This document shows, in pieces, positions 1-7,434 of a stretch of 32,045 nucleotides of DNA. This DNA comes from Anaerolineae bacterium (lineage in GTDB: Bacteria; Chloroflexota; Anaerolineae; J102): positions 1-32,045 of the forward strand of contig JALXCB010000199.1 of the NCBI GenBank assembly GCA_026991225.1, in the 5' to 3' direction. Every line of letters starts with the position of its first letter. Position 1 is the first letter of the stretch. The translations under genes and the position numbers were made by a program. Under the pieces are notes generated by a model. It had not been told where the DNA came from. It searched no databases and saw nothing but the letters and a program-made list of their open reading frames with translations.

Positions 1-594
1 ACCCCGCCCCCCATCCGCATCAGCCCCCTCGCATTCAGCGAGCAGGTGGATGGTCTGTGGGCGTTCGGGCAGATGACCCTGGCCGGGGAAACGCCGCTGG
101 AGGGGGTGATTGTCCAGGTCGATCTCATGGATGAGGAGGGCGCCGCGGTGGCCAGCGCGCAAGCGCCCCTCCTGCAAGGGATGCTCGCGCCCGGCGAGGA
201 GGCGGGATTCGTCGTGCGTTTTCTACCCCGGCCCCCCGCCTTCGACAGCTACCAGAGCCGGGTCATCAGCGCCAAACCCGCCCACGCGGCTTACTACCAC
301 CGCGATCTGGCTGTGCGCAACGTGTTGATCCAGGACGCGGGCGAGACGGTCTACACCCTCTCCGGCGAGGTGGCAAACACAGGGACGGATCCCGCATACG
401 AGGTGAGGGTGATCATCACCCTGCTGGATGATCAGGGCCAGGTAGTCGGGTTGCGCGAAGTCCCCACCGTTCCTCCTGATATTCAACCAGGTGAAAGCGC
501 CTTTTTCTCCGCTGAACTGCTTCCCATCCACATGCCTGTGGCCGATTACCGCCTGCTGGCGGAAGGCCATCGCAAGTTGACGCCCGATGAGTAA
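1..594 (+). CDS. Protein with tandem FxLYD-like beta domains, 5'-truncated by window edge
   Basis: The frame is open from base 1, so the N-terminus lies outside the window; a GTG at 46 is only an internal codon. The visible part holds two similar beta-rich units. The first contains 'GVIVQVDLMDEEG' and 'LAPGEEAGFVVRF'; the second contains 'LSGEVANTGTDPAYEVRVII', 'LLDDQGQVVG' and 'IQPGESAFFSAEL'. This pattern (new strand, 'N.G...A..V.V.v.l.D..G.vv', then 'l.pGe...F') is typical of FxLYD/DUF3426-like domains found in exported bacterial proteins. No catalytic residues are apparent. The stop overlaps the plsC start by 8 bp (587-594), so the two are likely translationally coupled. The molecular role is unknown. 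Confidence 0.75.
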   Translation, partial: TPPPIRISPLAFSEQVDGLWAFGQMTLAGETPLEGVIVQVDLMDEEGAAVASAQAPLLQGMLAPGEEAGFVVRFLPRPPAFDSYQSRVISAKPAHAAYYHRDLAVRNVLIQDAGETVYTLSGEVANTGTDPAYEVRVIITLLDDQGQVVGLREVPTVPPDIQPGESAFFSAELLPIHMPVADYRLLAEGHRKLTPDE

Positions 595-1252
595 CCCATC
601 GTCACCGGCTATCAAGACCCCTTTCGGCTGGACATTCGCGCAACACGTCCTGCGTGTGCTGCTGCGTCTGTTGGTGAAGCTGGACGTGCAGGGGCTGGAG
701 CACATGCCCGATCACGGCCCGGCCATCATCACGCCCAACCACATTGGCTGGCTGGACGTGGTGCTCATGCCCGCGTTCAGCAAGGTTCCGCCGGTCACCT
801 TCGCTGCCGAGAAATGGGGACGCGCGCCCCTGGTGAATCACCTGTTTCGTCACTTCGGCCAGGCCATCTTCGTCAACCGCGGCGCGCCCGACAAGCGGGC
901 GTTGAAAGCGGCCATGGAGGTGCTGAAACAAGGGGGCGTGTTGGGCCTGGCTCCTGAGGGCACCCGCTCCCACGACGGCATCCTGCGCAAGGGGCATGAT
1001 GGCGCGGCCTGGCTTGCCAGCCGCACCGACGCCACCATCATCCCCATCGCCATGTGGGGGCATGAGAACGTCATTCGGGGACATTGGCTGCGCCTGCGGC
1101 GCCCGGAAGTGCATTTTCATGTGGGCGAGCCCTACAAGCTGCCGCCCGAAGCCCGCAAGGCCCGCAGCCGGGAGATGAAAGTCTACACCGAGATGATCAT
1201 GCGCCGCATCGCGGCCATGCTGCCGCCCGAACGGAGAGGCTACTATGCCTGA
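587..1252 (+). CDS. plsC: 1-acyl-sn-glycerol-3-phosphate acyltransferase (PlsC family)
   Basis: A 221-residue lysophospholipid acyltransferase that would transfer an acyl chain to lysophosphatidate, or a related lysolipid, at the membrane. The family motifs are clear: motif I N51-H52-x4-D57 (catalytic HX4D), 'FVNR' near residue 95, and motif III 'PEGTRS' at 123-128, which binds the glycerol phosphate. Length is normal for the short bacterial PlsC form. The N-terminal stretch around residues 18-32 is amphipathic to hydrophobic and could contact the membrane. The ATG at 587 overlaps the preceding stop, and the next gene starts at 1245 inside the plsC end, so this looks like a tightly packed operon. 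The exact lipid substrate cannot be read from the sequence. Confidence 0.9.
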   Translation: MSNPSSPAIKTPFGWTFAQHVLRVLLRLLVKLDVQGLEHMPDHGPAIITPNHIGWLDVVLMPAFSKVPPVTFAAEKWGRAPLVNHLFRHFGQAIFVNRGAPDKRALKAAMEVLKQGGVLGLAPEGTRSHDGILRKGHDGAAWLASRTDATIIPIAMWGHENVIRGHWLRLRRPEVHFHVGEPYKLPPEARKARSREMKVYTEMIMRRIAAMLPPERRGYYA

Positions 1253-1727
1253 GGGCGCTTCCTTCGAGCGCATGTGCCCTTATTTGCGAGGCCGCCAGGG
1301 GCTTGATCCCAGCCCCCAGCCCGGCGCAGACAATCTCTGTCTGCTGGCTTCCTCCATCCATCTGCCCCTCTCCCACCAGCGCGAGTATTGTCTCAGCGGG
1401 CGCTTCGCAAGCTGTTCCCGCTATCAACGCCAGTGGGGACGCCCCATCCCCCGCTACGTGCGGGGAGCCCAACCCATCCGCGTCCGGCCCGCCACGCCCA
1501 CCCCGCCCCTCAAAACCCTGCCCTGGCGGCAGCCCTGGTTCGCCGCCGCGGTCCGGTGGCTGATCTTCATCGCTCTGTTTCTGCTGTTCATGTTTCTCTG
1601 GCGGGCGCGCATGAGCGAGACCCCGCCTTTCGTCCTCGAACGAGAGCGCATCCCCACGCCCGTCATCGAGGCCACGCCCACCATCCCCCCGCCCTACCTG
1701 CCTCCCACCGTCGGCCCGCCGGGATGA
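1245..1727 (+). CDS. Small single-pass membrane protein with four-cysteine motif
   Basis: A 160-residue protein starting at an ATG that overlaps the end of plsC by 8 bp. It has four cysteines near the N-terminus (C11, C32, C49, C57) in the frame 'CPYL...C...HQREYCL...C..Y', then a Pro/Arg-rich linker, one transmembrane helix at about residues 99-119 ('WLIFIALFLLFMFLW'), and a Pro/Thr-rich tail. I associate this cysteine pattern ('CP.L', then 'Q..YCL.G....C..Y') with Chloroflexota proteins, where it often precedes LysM or Pro-rich regions; it may bind a metal or form disulfides. There is no signal peptide, and orientation in the membrane is uncertain. Function unknown. Confidence 0.65.
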   Translation: MPEGASFERMCPYLRGRQGLDPSPQPGADNLCLLASSIHLPLSHQREYCLSGRFASCSRYQRQWGRPIPRYVRGAQPIRVRPATPTPPLKTLPWRQPWFAAAVRWLIFIALFLLFMFLWRARMSETPPFVLERERIPTPVIEATPTIPPPYLPPTVGPPG

Positions 1728-1732
1728 CAGGA

Positions 1733-2602
1733 TTACTGATGACTGGTGACTGATGACTGATCACTGATAAAGCGGGTCAATCGCACCCACGCGGGGATAT
1801 CCAGCTCCTGCGCCCGGGCCTTGGGGCTCAGCCCGGCCGCCTGCAGCGCCTCCGCCATCTGCGCCGGGGACAGACCCAGGCCCGCGGCCAGGCTGTTGCG
1901 CAGGGTCTTGCGCTTCTGCCCGAATCCGGCCCGCACGACCCGGAAGAACGCCTCCCGCAGCGCATCGGGCACCAGGGGCTGCGCCCGCACGTCCAGCCGC
2001 AGCACCGCGGAGTGCACCTTGGGCGGGGGCGTGAACGCGCCGGGCGGCAGCTTGCGCACGATGGTGGGTTCGGCGTAGACCTGGACGGAGACCGCGAGCA
2101 GGCTCATCTGCGGAGGCCGGGCGACAATGCGGCGGGCCACGTCCAGTTGCAGGGTGAAGACCAGGCGCTCGGGCCGGGGTTCGGCTTCGAGATAGTGGCG
2201 CAGCAGGGGCGAGGTGATGTAGTAGGGGATGTTGCCCAGCACGAAGTAGGGAGCCAGCCCGCCCGTGCGCTCCAGCAACTCGCGCGGGCTCAGCTTGAGC
2301 GCGTCGCCGTGGATGACATGCACCTGCTCCCAATCTGCGTACAGCGCCCCCAGCATCTCCGCCAACCGCGCATCCAGCTCCACCGCGATGAGCCGCCCCA
2401 CGCGCGGGGCCAACGCCGCGGTCAGCGCGCCCGGCCCGGGCCCCACCTCGATGACCACGGCATCGGGCGGCAGGTCCGCCGCGTCCACGATGCTATCGAG
2501 GATGTTGGGGTCGGTGAGGAAGTGTTGGCCCAGGCCCTTGCGGGGTTTCAGCCCCAGTTCTTTGAGTTGGAGCAGCAGGGTGGGCGGGCGTTGCGAATCC
2601 AT
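1733..2602 (-). CDS. ksgA: 16S rRNA (adenine1518-N6/adenine1519-N6)-dimethyltransferase
   Basis: KsgA/RsmA dimethylates two adjacent adenines in the 3'-terminal helix 45 of 16S rRNA, using SAM, during late 30S maturation. From the ATG at 2602 the protein has 289 residues. Motifs are 'GQHFL' (25-29), SAM-binding 'EVGPGPG' (52-58), acidic 'VELD' after strand 2, and the catalytic 'NIPYYI' (124-129). The basic 'FGQKRKTLRN' segment of the C-terminal domain is also present. A TTG at 2614 would add four residues but has no advantage; I prefer the ATG although no strong Shine-Dalgarno precedes either. The extreme C-terminus ('DQSSVTSHQ') is encoded by a heptamer repeat, so the ancestral protein probably ended earlier, after 'FIS'. 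It follows the hepT gene by only about 15 bp. Confidence 0.93.
   Translation of the reverse strand: MDSQRPPTLLLQLKELGLKPRKGLGQHFLTDPNILDSIVDAADLPPDAVVIEVGPGPGALTAALAPRVGRLIAVELDARLAEMLGALYADWEQVHVIHGDALKLSPRELLERTGGLAPYFVLGNIPYYITSPLLRHYLEAEPRPERLVFTLQLDVARRIVARPPQMSLLAVSVQVYAEPTIVRKLPPGAFTPPPKVHSAVLRLDVRAQPLVPDALREAFFRVVRAGFGQKRKTLRNSLAAGLGLSPAQMAEALQAAGLSPKARAQELDIPAWVRLTRFISDQSSVTSHQ
1735..1769. repeat. Heptamer array, ACTGATN x5
   Basis: Five tandem 7-mers (ACTGATG, ACTGGTG, ACTGATG, ACTGATC, ACTGATA). The same heptamer array recurs near 9488, 13250, 27374 and 27544. Here it forms the last codons of ksgA on the other strand. Confidence 0.8.
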
Positions 2603-2617
2603 GGGACGTTGCAAAGT

Positions 2618-3046
2618 CTACTCGCCAGACAAATAGCGCTCAATTTCCTCGGCGAAAGCTTCGAAATCCCCCAGACGCCGTTTCAGAATGCCATAAACCC
2701 GTTCGTCATCGATGCGCGTGTAATCATGGACGATGAGATTTCGAAATCCTACCATTTGTTTCAGCCGAAGCGTCAGTTCTGAAGAAAGAATGCCCGCCTG
2801 ATGCAAAATCTCAAAGGTCTCCCGATAGGTCGAGGCGGGGGGCAGCCCCTCGATGCTGATGATCCGTTGGCTGACATCGAAACAGACCTCGATCGCGACT
2901 TGCAGGGAGCGCTCGACCGCTTTTTTCAAACGTTGATTGCGTTGATAAGCATGTAGATTGGGCGTTGCATCTCGTTCTTGTTTGAGATAGGCGACTTCTT
3001 CAGCCAGGCGTTTCAGTCGGTTTGTAATGATGCCGTTGACGCTCAC
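2618..3046 (-). CDS. hepT: HepT-like ribonuclease toxin (DUF86)
   Basis: A HEPN-domain RNase of the HepT/DUF86 family, 142 residues. The catalytic HEPN motif RX4HXY is present as R102-NLIV-H107-D-Y109. In studied MNT-HepT modules the partner nucleotidyltransferase silences the toxin by adding AMP to the motif tyrosine, here expected to be Y109. I choose the GTG at 3046 because GGAGGG lies 8 bases upstream (3055-3060) and the residues after it match the usual HepT start; an ATG at 3091 would add 15 residues of unlikely sequence. The gene overlaps the end of the MNT gene by 47 bp, indicating coupled expression. Whether toxin activity is retained cannot be seen. Confidence 0.85.
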   Translation of the reverse strand: MSVNGIITNRLKRLAEEVAYLKQERDATPNLHAYQRNQRLKKAVERSLQVAIEVCFDVSQRIISIEGLPPASTYRETFEILHQAGILSSELTLRLKQMVGFRNLIVHDYTRIDDERVYGILKRRLGDFEAFAEEIERYLSGE

Positions 3047-3527
3047 CGAATCGTCCCTCCCGAATGTCTTGATGCAGGATGCGCTCGGCAAATTCCCGCA
3101 AGGGCTGCTGATCGAAATAGAACTTGAAGGTTCGCACCTCGAATTCCACGCGTTCGGCCTGGTGGGCGGGATGCTCGTACAGCAGCCGCCCCGCGGTCAG
3201 CACCTGGAATCGCAAAAGAAGAGGCGCCCGGTGTAAAAATGTCACGTCCAACCGTCGCCCCTCCACAAAGGTTTCCAACGCCTCTATCAGACTTATTTCC
3301 CGCTCGAATTCAGCCATGACCTGATCGAGGTCGGGTTCTTCCTCCTCCCGCCGGGGGGACGCGGCCAACAGAATCGCCAGATCGATATCGGAATCGGGCC
3401 GCGCGCGGCCCTGGGCCAACGAACCAAAGAGATACGCTGCGATGACGTCAGGCTGGGCGGCCAGAAAATCGATCAGGCCCGCCCGATCCAGGCCAGGCGT
3501 GGGATGGTCAGGCGGCAATTTGAGCAT
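3000..3527 (-). CDS. mntA: MNT-family nucleotidyltransferase antitoxin
   Basis: A minimal nucleotidyltransferase of 175 residues, expected to be the antitoxin of the adjacent HepT. The polymerase-beta-type active site is intact: GSX10DXD with G35-S36 and D47-I-D49, plus a third acidic residue in 'RRLDVTFL'. The protein is longer than the smallest MNT proteins and has a C-terminal helical part ('VEFEVRTFKFYFDQQPLREF'). Known members AMPylate a tyrosine of HepT and so block its RNase activity (type VII-like system). The start is the ATG at 3527; another ATG lies at 3532. The gene precedes hepT in the same transcript with a 47-bp overlap. The system is isolated between housekeeping and repeat regions. 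Confidence 0.88.
   Translation of the reverse strand: MLKLPPDHPTPGLDRAGLIDFLAAQPDVIAAYLFGSLAQGRARPDSDIDLAILLAASPRREEEEPDLDQVMAEFEREISLIEALETFVEGRRLDVTFLHRAPLLLRFQVLTAGRLLYEHPAHQAERVEFEVRTFKFYFDQQPLREFAERILHQDIREGRFGERQRHHYKPTETPG
3055..3060 (-). promoter_or_regulatory. Shine-Dalgarno site of hepT
   Basis: GGAGGG read on the minus strand, 8 bases before the GTG at 3046. It decides the start of hepT and lies inside the coding region of the MNT gene. Confidence 0.7.
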
Positions 3528-3558
3528 GGCATGATGGTAGCATAAAGTGAGCGGGATG

Positions 3559-3590
3559 AAAAAAGCGGCGGGCCGGAGGCCGCGCCGCTT
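3559..3590 (-). terminator. Rho-independent terminator of the DUF2892 gene
   Basis: On the minus strand AAGCGGCG pairs with CGCCGCTT, with an inner GGCC/GGCC stem, followed by a run of six T. It sits 23 bp beyond the stop of the DUF2892 gene and separates it from mntA. Confidence 0.85.
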
Positions 3591-3612
3591 GGGATGGAAC
3601 GTTGAGCAAGTG

Positions 3613-3822
3613 TTATGCTTCGCCTTTGGTGTTGATTTTCAACACGGAGTACAGGGCGCAATAGCCGATGGCTCCGGTGATGAGCAGGATCGCACCCACG
3701 ACCAGAGCCACGATGCTCCAGAGGCCGAATCGGGGCTCGACGACAGCCCAGCCGACATAGAGCAGGACGATTCCGAGGATCACGCGGATAATGCGATCCC
3801 ACATGCCTTCATTTGCTTGCAT
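3613..3822 (-). CDS. DUF2892 (YgaP-type) small membrane protein
   Basis: A 69-residue inner-membrane protein with two predicted helices ('IIRVILGIVLLYVGWAVV' and 'WSIVALVVGAILLITGAIGYC') separated by a short loop. The Asn-Gly-x-x-Asp-Arg/x-x-Arg start ('NEGMWDRIIRVILG') and the 'TGxxGxCxLYxxL' end ('TGAIGYCALYSVLKI') are the hallmarks of the DUF2892 family; in some proteins this domain is fused to rhodanese. No enzymatic function is known for the stand-alone form. The start is set by a strong Shine-Dalgarno GGGAGG at 3828-3833, five bases before the ATG at 3822; an upstream in-frame ATG at 3882 is less likely. It is monocistronic, ending in the terminator at 3559-3590. Confidence 0.85.
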   Translation of the reverse strand: MQANEGMWDRIIRVILGIVLLYVGWAVVEPRFGLWSIVALVVGAILLITGAIGYCALYSVLKINTKGEA

Positions 3823-3827
3823 AAGAA

Positions 3828-3833
3828 CCTCCC
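3828..3833 (-). promoter_or_regulatory. Shine-Dalgarno site of the DUF2892 gene
   Basis: GGGAGG on the minus strand, five bases before the ATG at 3822, which it selects over the ATG at 3882. Confidence 0.75.
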
Positions 3834-3887
3834 GAGAATGATGAATTGAGAAAAAAGTCAGGGCGAGTTCTCGCCATGTCACTTTAA

Positions 3888-4041
3888 GTAACTGCTAACG
3901 TACTCGATTTCAGGCCACAAGAAGCCACGAAGGCTCGAAGTTTTTCGAAGACGCGAAGGGGAAAATAAAGAAAAATACGTCGTGCCTTCGTTTTCTTCGT
4001 GTCTTCGTGGCAAAAAGCGGCGGTGCGACCTTAGCAGTTAC
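3888..4041 (+). mobile_element. 154-bp MITE, copy 1
   Basis: A non-coding element of exactly 154 bp with perfect 11-bp terminal inverted repeats, GTAACTGCTAA at the left and TTAGCAGTTAC at the right. It is flanked by a perfect 8-bp direct duplication CACTTTAA (3880-3887 and 4042-4049). The interior is itself nearly palindromic, built on words such as GCCACGAAGGC and CTTCGTGTCTTCGTGGC. A second copy of the same length lies inverted at 8097-8250. No transposase is encoded; a partner element elsewhere must have moved it. Ends starting GTAA and 8-bp duplications are what I recall for the IS66 family, so that is the first candidate, but this link is inference. Confidence 0.88.
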
Positions 4042-4090
4042 CACTTTAAACTAAACGTATTTTGAAATCAGGTGTTTTCGGCCTCGGCCA

Positions 4091-4213
4091 CCCGGAGCTG
4101 AAGCTCCGGGCTACGAAACGACGCCGGGTGAACCCGGCTTCCTGCGGCGCGCGACATGCGCCATAGCCCCATTTATGGGGCGTCGTTCTTAGCCCGCAGG
4201 TTCACCTGCGGGC
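4091..4213 (+). repeat. Hairpin-array repeat with TGAA loops, copy 1
   Basis: A 123-bp unit of consecutive perfect hairpins: CCCGGAGC-TGAA-GCTCCGGG, GCCGGG-TGAA-CCCGGC, GCCCCAT-TT-ATGGGGC and CCCGCAGG-TTCA-CCTGCGGG. A nearly identical inverted copy (about five differences) is at 21133-21255, and a shortened, diverged one at 29438-29475. It lies in the non-coding gap of about 680 bp before lepA together with MITE copy 1; I see no gene there. Confidence 0.8.
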
Positions 4214-4409
4214 GGCGGCGCGGCCAGAGAATCGCCTTTCATGGATGATCCAATGCAAACCAAAAGCCTTGGTTTCAATTTGCTTTCACTTTAGAATATA
4301 CGAGGATCGCTGCATCATGTCAAGCGAATTTGAACAAAATCGGCCATTTCTTATGAAAATCTGATGAATGTTCGGGGTTGGAGCATCGGAATTGGGGATA
4401 TCACGGCGG

Positions 4410-4440
4410 TTATCGCATTTTCGCGAAAACAAAGTATAAT
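4410..4440 (+). promoter_or_regulatory. Probable lepA promoter with palindromic spacer
   Basis: A consensus -10 box TATAAT is at 4435-4440, 60 bases before the lepA ATG. No good -35 is seen (TTATCG at 4410 gives a 19-bp spacer). The spacer contains the perfect 12-bp palindrome TTTTCGCGAAAA (4418-4429), which could be an operator. Confidence 0.5.
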
Positions 4441-4499
4441 TGTTTGTTGAGGCGTTTTCGCCCGTATTCCCGCCAGGCTTGTTCAATTGATTCAAACCC

Positions 4500-6305
4500 A
4501 TGAACCCCGACCGCATCCGCAATTTCTCCATCATCGCCCATATCGACCACGGCAAATCCACCCTGGCCGACCGCTTGCTCCAGATTACCGGCGCTGTCTC
4601 CGAGCGCGAGCTCCAGGACCAGATGCTGGACAGCATGGATCTGGAGCGGGAAAAGGGCGTCACCATCAAAGCGTCCGCGGTGCGGATGCTCTACACCGCG
4701 TCCGACGGCGAGACCTACGAACTCAACCTCATCGACACGCCCGGACATGTGGATTTCAGCTATGAGGTGTCGCGGGCGTTGAAGGCGTGCGAGGGCGCGC
4801 TCCTGGTGGTGGACGCCACCCAGGGCATCGAGGCTCAAACCCTGGCCAATCTCTACAAGGCCCTGGAACTTGACCTGGAGATCATCCCCGTCATCAACAA
4901 AATCGATCTGCTCGCGGCCCGGCCTGACGAAGTCGCTCAGGAGATCGAAGACCTGCTGGGCGTGGACGCGCTGGATATCCCACGGGTTTCGGCCAAAGAG
5001 GGCACCAACGTCGAGCAGGTGCTGGAGGCCATCGTCGAACAAATCCCGCCTCCCCAGGGCGATCCCGACGCGCCCCTCCAGGCCCTTATCTTCGACAGTC
5101 ACTACGACCCCTACAAAGGCGTCATCGCCTATGTGCGGGTGTTCCATGGCCGCATCCGCAAGCGTGACCTGCTCCAGCTCATGTCCACGGGCGCGGAAGT
5201 GCAACCCATTGAAATCGGGATTTTCTCCCCCAGGATGACGCCCGTGGAGGAGCTGGCCGCCGGGGATGTGGGTTATGTGGCCACGGGCCTGAAAAGCGTG
5301 CAGGAATGCCGCGTGGGCGACACCATCACCCTGGCCGCGAATCCCGCGCCCGAACCCCTGCCTGGCTTCGAGCCCATGAAGCCCATGGTCTTCGCGGGCG
5401 TCTATCCCGCCGAGGCCGACGACTACAACCTGCTGCGAGATGCACTGGAAAAGCTCCAGCTCAACGATGCCTCCCTGGTCTTCCAGCCCGAGACCTCCCA
5501 GGCCCTGGGGTTTGGCTTCCGCTGCGGCTTTTTGGGCCTCTTCCACATGGAGATCATCCAGGAGCGTCTGGAGCGAGAATACGGCCTGGACCTGGTCTTC
5601 ACTGCGCCTTCGGTCGAATATCAGGTCACCCTCACCGACGGCAGCGAAATCGTCATCGACAGCCCGGCCGAACTGCCCGAGCCCAACCATATCGAGGAAA
5701 TCCGCGAGCCCTGGGTCCAGATCGACATCATCACCCCCACCGATTACATCGGCACGGTCATGGACCTGGTCATCAACCGTCGGGGCGAGTTCAAAAACCA
5801 GGAATACCTGGACGCCCGCCGCGTCCAGCTCAGCTACACCATTCCCCTCACCGAAATCCTGGTGGATTTCTACAACGAGCTCAAGGCCCGCACCCGCGGC
5901 TACGCCTCGCTGGACTATCACTTCCACGAATACCGTCCGGCCAAGATGGTCAAACTCGACCTGCTGGTGGCGGGCCAACCCGTGGACGCGCTCTCCATCA
6001 TCGTGCACGAAGACCAGGCCTATCAGAAGGGCCAGAAACTGGTCTCCAAGATGAAGAAAGTCATTCCCCGTCAGCAATTCGACGTAGCCATCCAGGCTGC
6101 CATCGGCAACCGCATCATCAGCCGGGCCAATGTCAAGGCCCTGCGCAAAAACGTGCTGGCCAAATGCTACGGCGGCGACGTCACCCGCAAGCGCAAGCTG
6201 CTGGAAAAGCAGAAAAAAGGCAAGAAGCGCATGAAGATGATCGGCTCCGTGCAGGTGCCGCAAGAGGCATTTATGGCCGTATTGCAGTTGGATGATGACA
6301 AATGA
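4500..6305 (+). CDS. lepA: Elongation factor 4 (LepA), ribosomal back-translocase GTPase
   Basis: A complete 601-residue LepA, the usual length. EF-4 is a GTPase that acts on translating or initiating ribosomes and affects 30S biogenesis and elongation under stress. The G-domain motifs are G1 'AHIDHGKS' (13-20), G3 'DTPGH' (79-83, with catalytic H83) and G4 'NKID' (133-136). The EF-G-like domains III and V follow ('[16 protein letters not shown]'), then the LepA-specific C-terminal domain ('[24 protein letters not shown]'), whose basic residues contact tRNA. The ATG at 4500 matches the conserved start, and no Shine-Dalgarno is visible. It seems to be transcribed alone from the TATAAT promoter about 60 bp upstream. 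Confidence 0.97.
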   Translation: MNPDRIRNFSIIAHIDHGKSTLADRLLQITGAVSERELQDQMLDSMDLEREKGVTIKASAVRMLYTASDGETYELNLIDTPGHVDFSYEVSRALKACEGALLVVDATQGIEAQTLANLYKALELDLEIIPVINKIDLLAARPDEVAQEIEDLLGVDALDIPRVSAKEGTNVEQVLEAIVEQIPPPQGDPDAPLQALIFDSHYDPYKGVIAYVRVFHGRIRKRDLLQLMSTGAEVQPIEIGIFSPRMTPVEELAAGDVGYVATGLKSVQECRVGDTITLAANPAPEPLPGFEPMKPMVFAGVYPAEADDYNLLRDALEKLQLNDASLVFQPETSQALGFGFRCGFLGLFHMEIIQERLEREYGLDLVFTAPSVEYQVTLTDGSEIVIDSPAELPEPNHIEEIREPWVQIDIITPTDYIGTVMDLVINRRGEFKNQEYLDARRVQLSYTIPLTEILVDFYNELKARTRGYASLDYHFHEYRPAKMVKLDLLVAGQPVDALSIIVHEDQAYQKGQKLVSKMKKVIPRQQFDVAIQAAIGNRIISRANVKALRKNVLAKCYGGDVTRKRKLLEKQKKGKKRMKMIGSVQVPQEAFMAVLQLDDDK

Positions 6306-6397
6306 GTGATTCGAGTTCGAGACCATGACTCGGAAGCGCTATTTCGATTTCCTCCCTGTCATCGACATGTTCCAACGGGCCTATTTTTTGAAACTCC

Positions 6398-6426
6398 TTG
6401 CCAAAGGATGAGGAAACCCTGATACT
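6398..6426 (+). promoter_or_regulatory. Possible promoter directly before the methyltransferase
   Basis: TTGCCA (6398-6403), a 17-bp spacer and GATACT (6421-6426). The -10 abuts the ATG at 6427, so transcription would begin just inside the annotated start; either the box is fortuitous or an upstream promoter is used. A weak GAGGA lies at 6410-6414. Confidence 0.3.
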
Positions 6427-7434
6427 ATGTCTAAACATCGTGCACCTCGCAATCGCACGATTACCCTTTCGCCCGAGGAAAGGGAACGTTTCCGCGCCCG
6501 CTTATTGCGCCTAAATGGGCCGACCTCCATTGACGCTGTGCGTGATCAGACGATTTGTCAGGACGCCTTGGTCGCCTTGAAGTGGCTGCCTGATGATTCA
6601 GTGGACCTGGTTTTCGCAGACCCCCCTTATAACCAGACCAAGAAATTCAATGCCGTCTCCTTCCGAGAGATGTCTCTGGAAGCCTACGAAACCTGGCTGC
6701 TTTCCTGGATTCCCGAAATCAAACGCATTCTCAAACCCACGGGCGCCTTCTATATCTGTGGCGATTGGCGTTCCTCGACCGCCATTCACCGCGTTCTAGA
6801 GCGTTATTTTATCGTCCGCAATCGCATCACCTGGGAACGTGAAAAGGGAAGAGGAGCGAGAAAGAATTGGAAAAACAGCTCCGAGGATATCTGGTTTGCC
6901 ACCATGTCCCGTGATTACACATTCCACGTGGATGATGTCAAACTGATGCGCCGCGTCATCGCGCCTTATCGGGATGCCAATGGACAACCCAAGGACTGGC
7001 AGGAGAACATCGATGGACGATTTCGATTGACATATCCATCCAATTTGTGGACCGATATTACGGTTCCGTTCTGGTCTATGCCCGAAAACACCGAACATCC
7101 CACCCAAAAGCCGGAAAAACTCCTGGCAAAAATCATCTTGGCCAGCAGCAATCCAGGCGATATTGTGCTAGACCCCTTTTTGGGCTCAGGAACGACCTCT
7201 GTGGTCGCCAAAAAGTTGGGACGACACTATATCGGTATCGAAATAGACGAAACTTATTGTTGTCTGGCGGAAAAACGTTTGGACATGGCGGAAAAAGACC
7301 CTTCGATTCAGGGATATGCCAATGGTGTCTTCTGGGAAAGAAATTCACTGCCCCAACAGCAAAAATCCAGGAGGTCGAAAGGGCATACTGCAAAACAGCC
7401 ATTGTTGTTTACTGATCTGGAGAAGGTGGAATGA
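6427..7434 (+). CDS. Type II DNA methyltransferase, beta-type order (DPPY)
   Basis: A 335-residue amino-methyltransferase that should protect host DNA at the recognition site of the adjacent nuclease. Catalytic motif IV 'DPPY' (65-68) precedes the SAM-binding motifs: 'HPTQKPEKLLAKII' (motif X) and 'LDPFLGSGTT' (motif I, about 248-257). This IV-then-I order is the beta-group arrangement, and DPPY suggests N6-adenine, though N4-cytosine cannot be excluded. 'WEREKGRGARKNWKNSSEDI' may belong to the target-recognition part. Base composition is clearly richer in A+T than lepA or the next large gene, consistent with horizontal acquisition. The stop overlaps the next ATG (ATGA). The target sequence cannot be deduced. 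Confidence 0.9.
   Translation: MSKHRAPRNRTITLSPEERERFRARLLRLNGPTSIDAVRDQTICQDALVALKWLPDDSVDLVFADPPYNQTKKFNAVSFREMSLEAYETWLLSWIPEIKRILKPTGAFYICGDWRSSTAIHRVLERYFIVRNRITWEREKGRGARKNWKNSSEDIWFATMSRDYTFHVDDVKLMRRVIAPYRDANGQPKDWQENIDGRFRLTYPSNLWTDITVPFWSMPENTEHPTQKPEKLLAKIILASSNPGDIVLDPFLGSGTTSVVAKKLGRHYIGIEIDETYCCLAEKRLDMAEKDPSIQGYANGVFWERNSLPQQQKSRRSKGHTAKQPLLFTDLEKVE

Noticed and set aside
4286-4669. 127-codon frame on the minus strand across the lepA start
   Set aside because: It overlaps the lepA promoter and coding start antisense and shows no domain.
4410-6326. Long open frame (638 codons) on the minus strand opposite lepA
   Set aside because: It is the complement of a certain gene; the residue pattern is that of GC-rich shadow translation, with no family motif.
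6325-6411. 28-codon frame between lepA and the methyltransferase (MTRKRYFDFLPVIDMFQRAY...)
   Set aside because: The sequence looks protein-like, but there is no ribosome site, no known family and no support beyond length; a controller protein would be longer.
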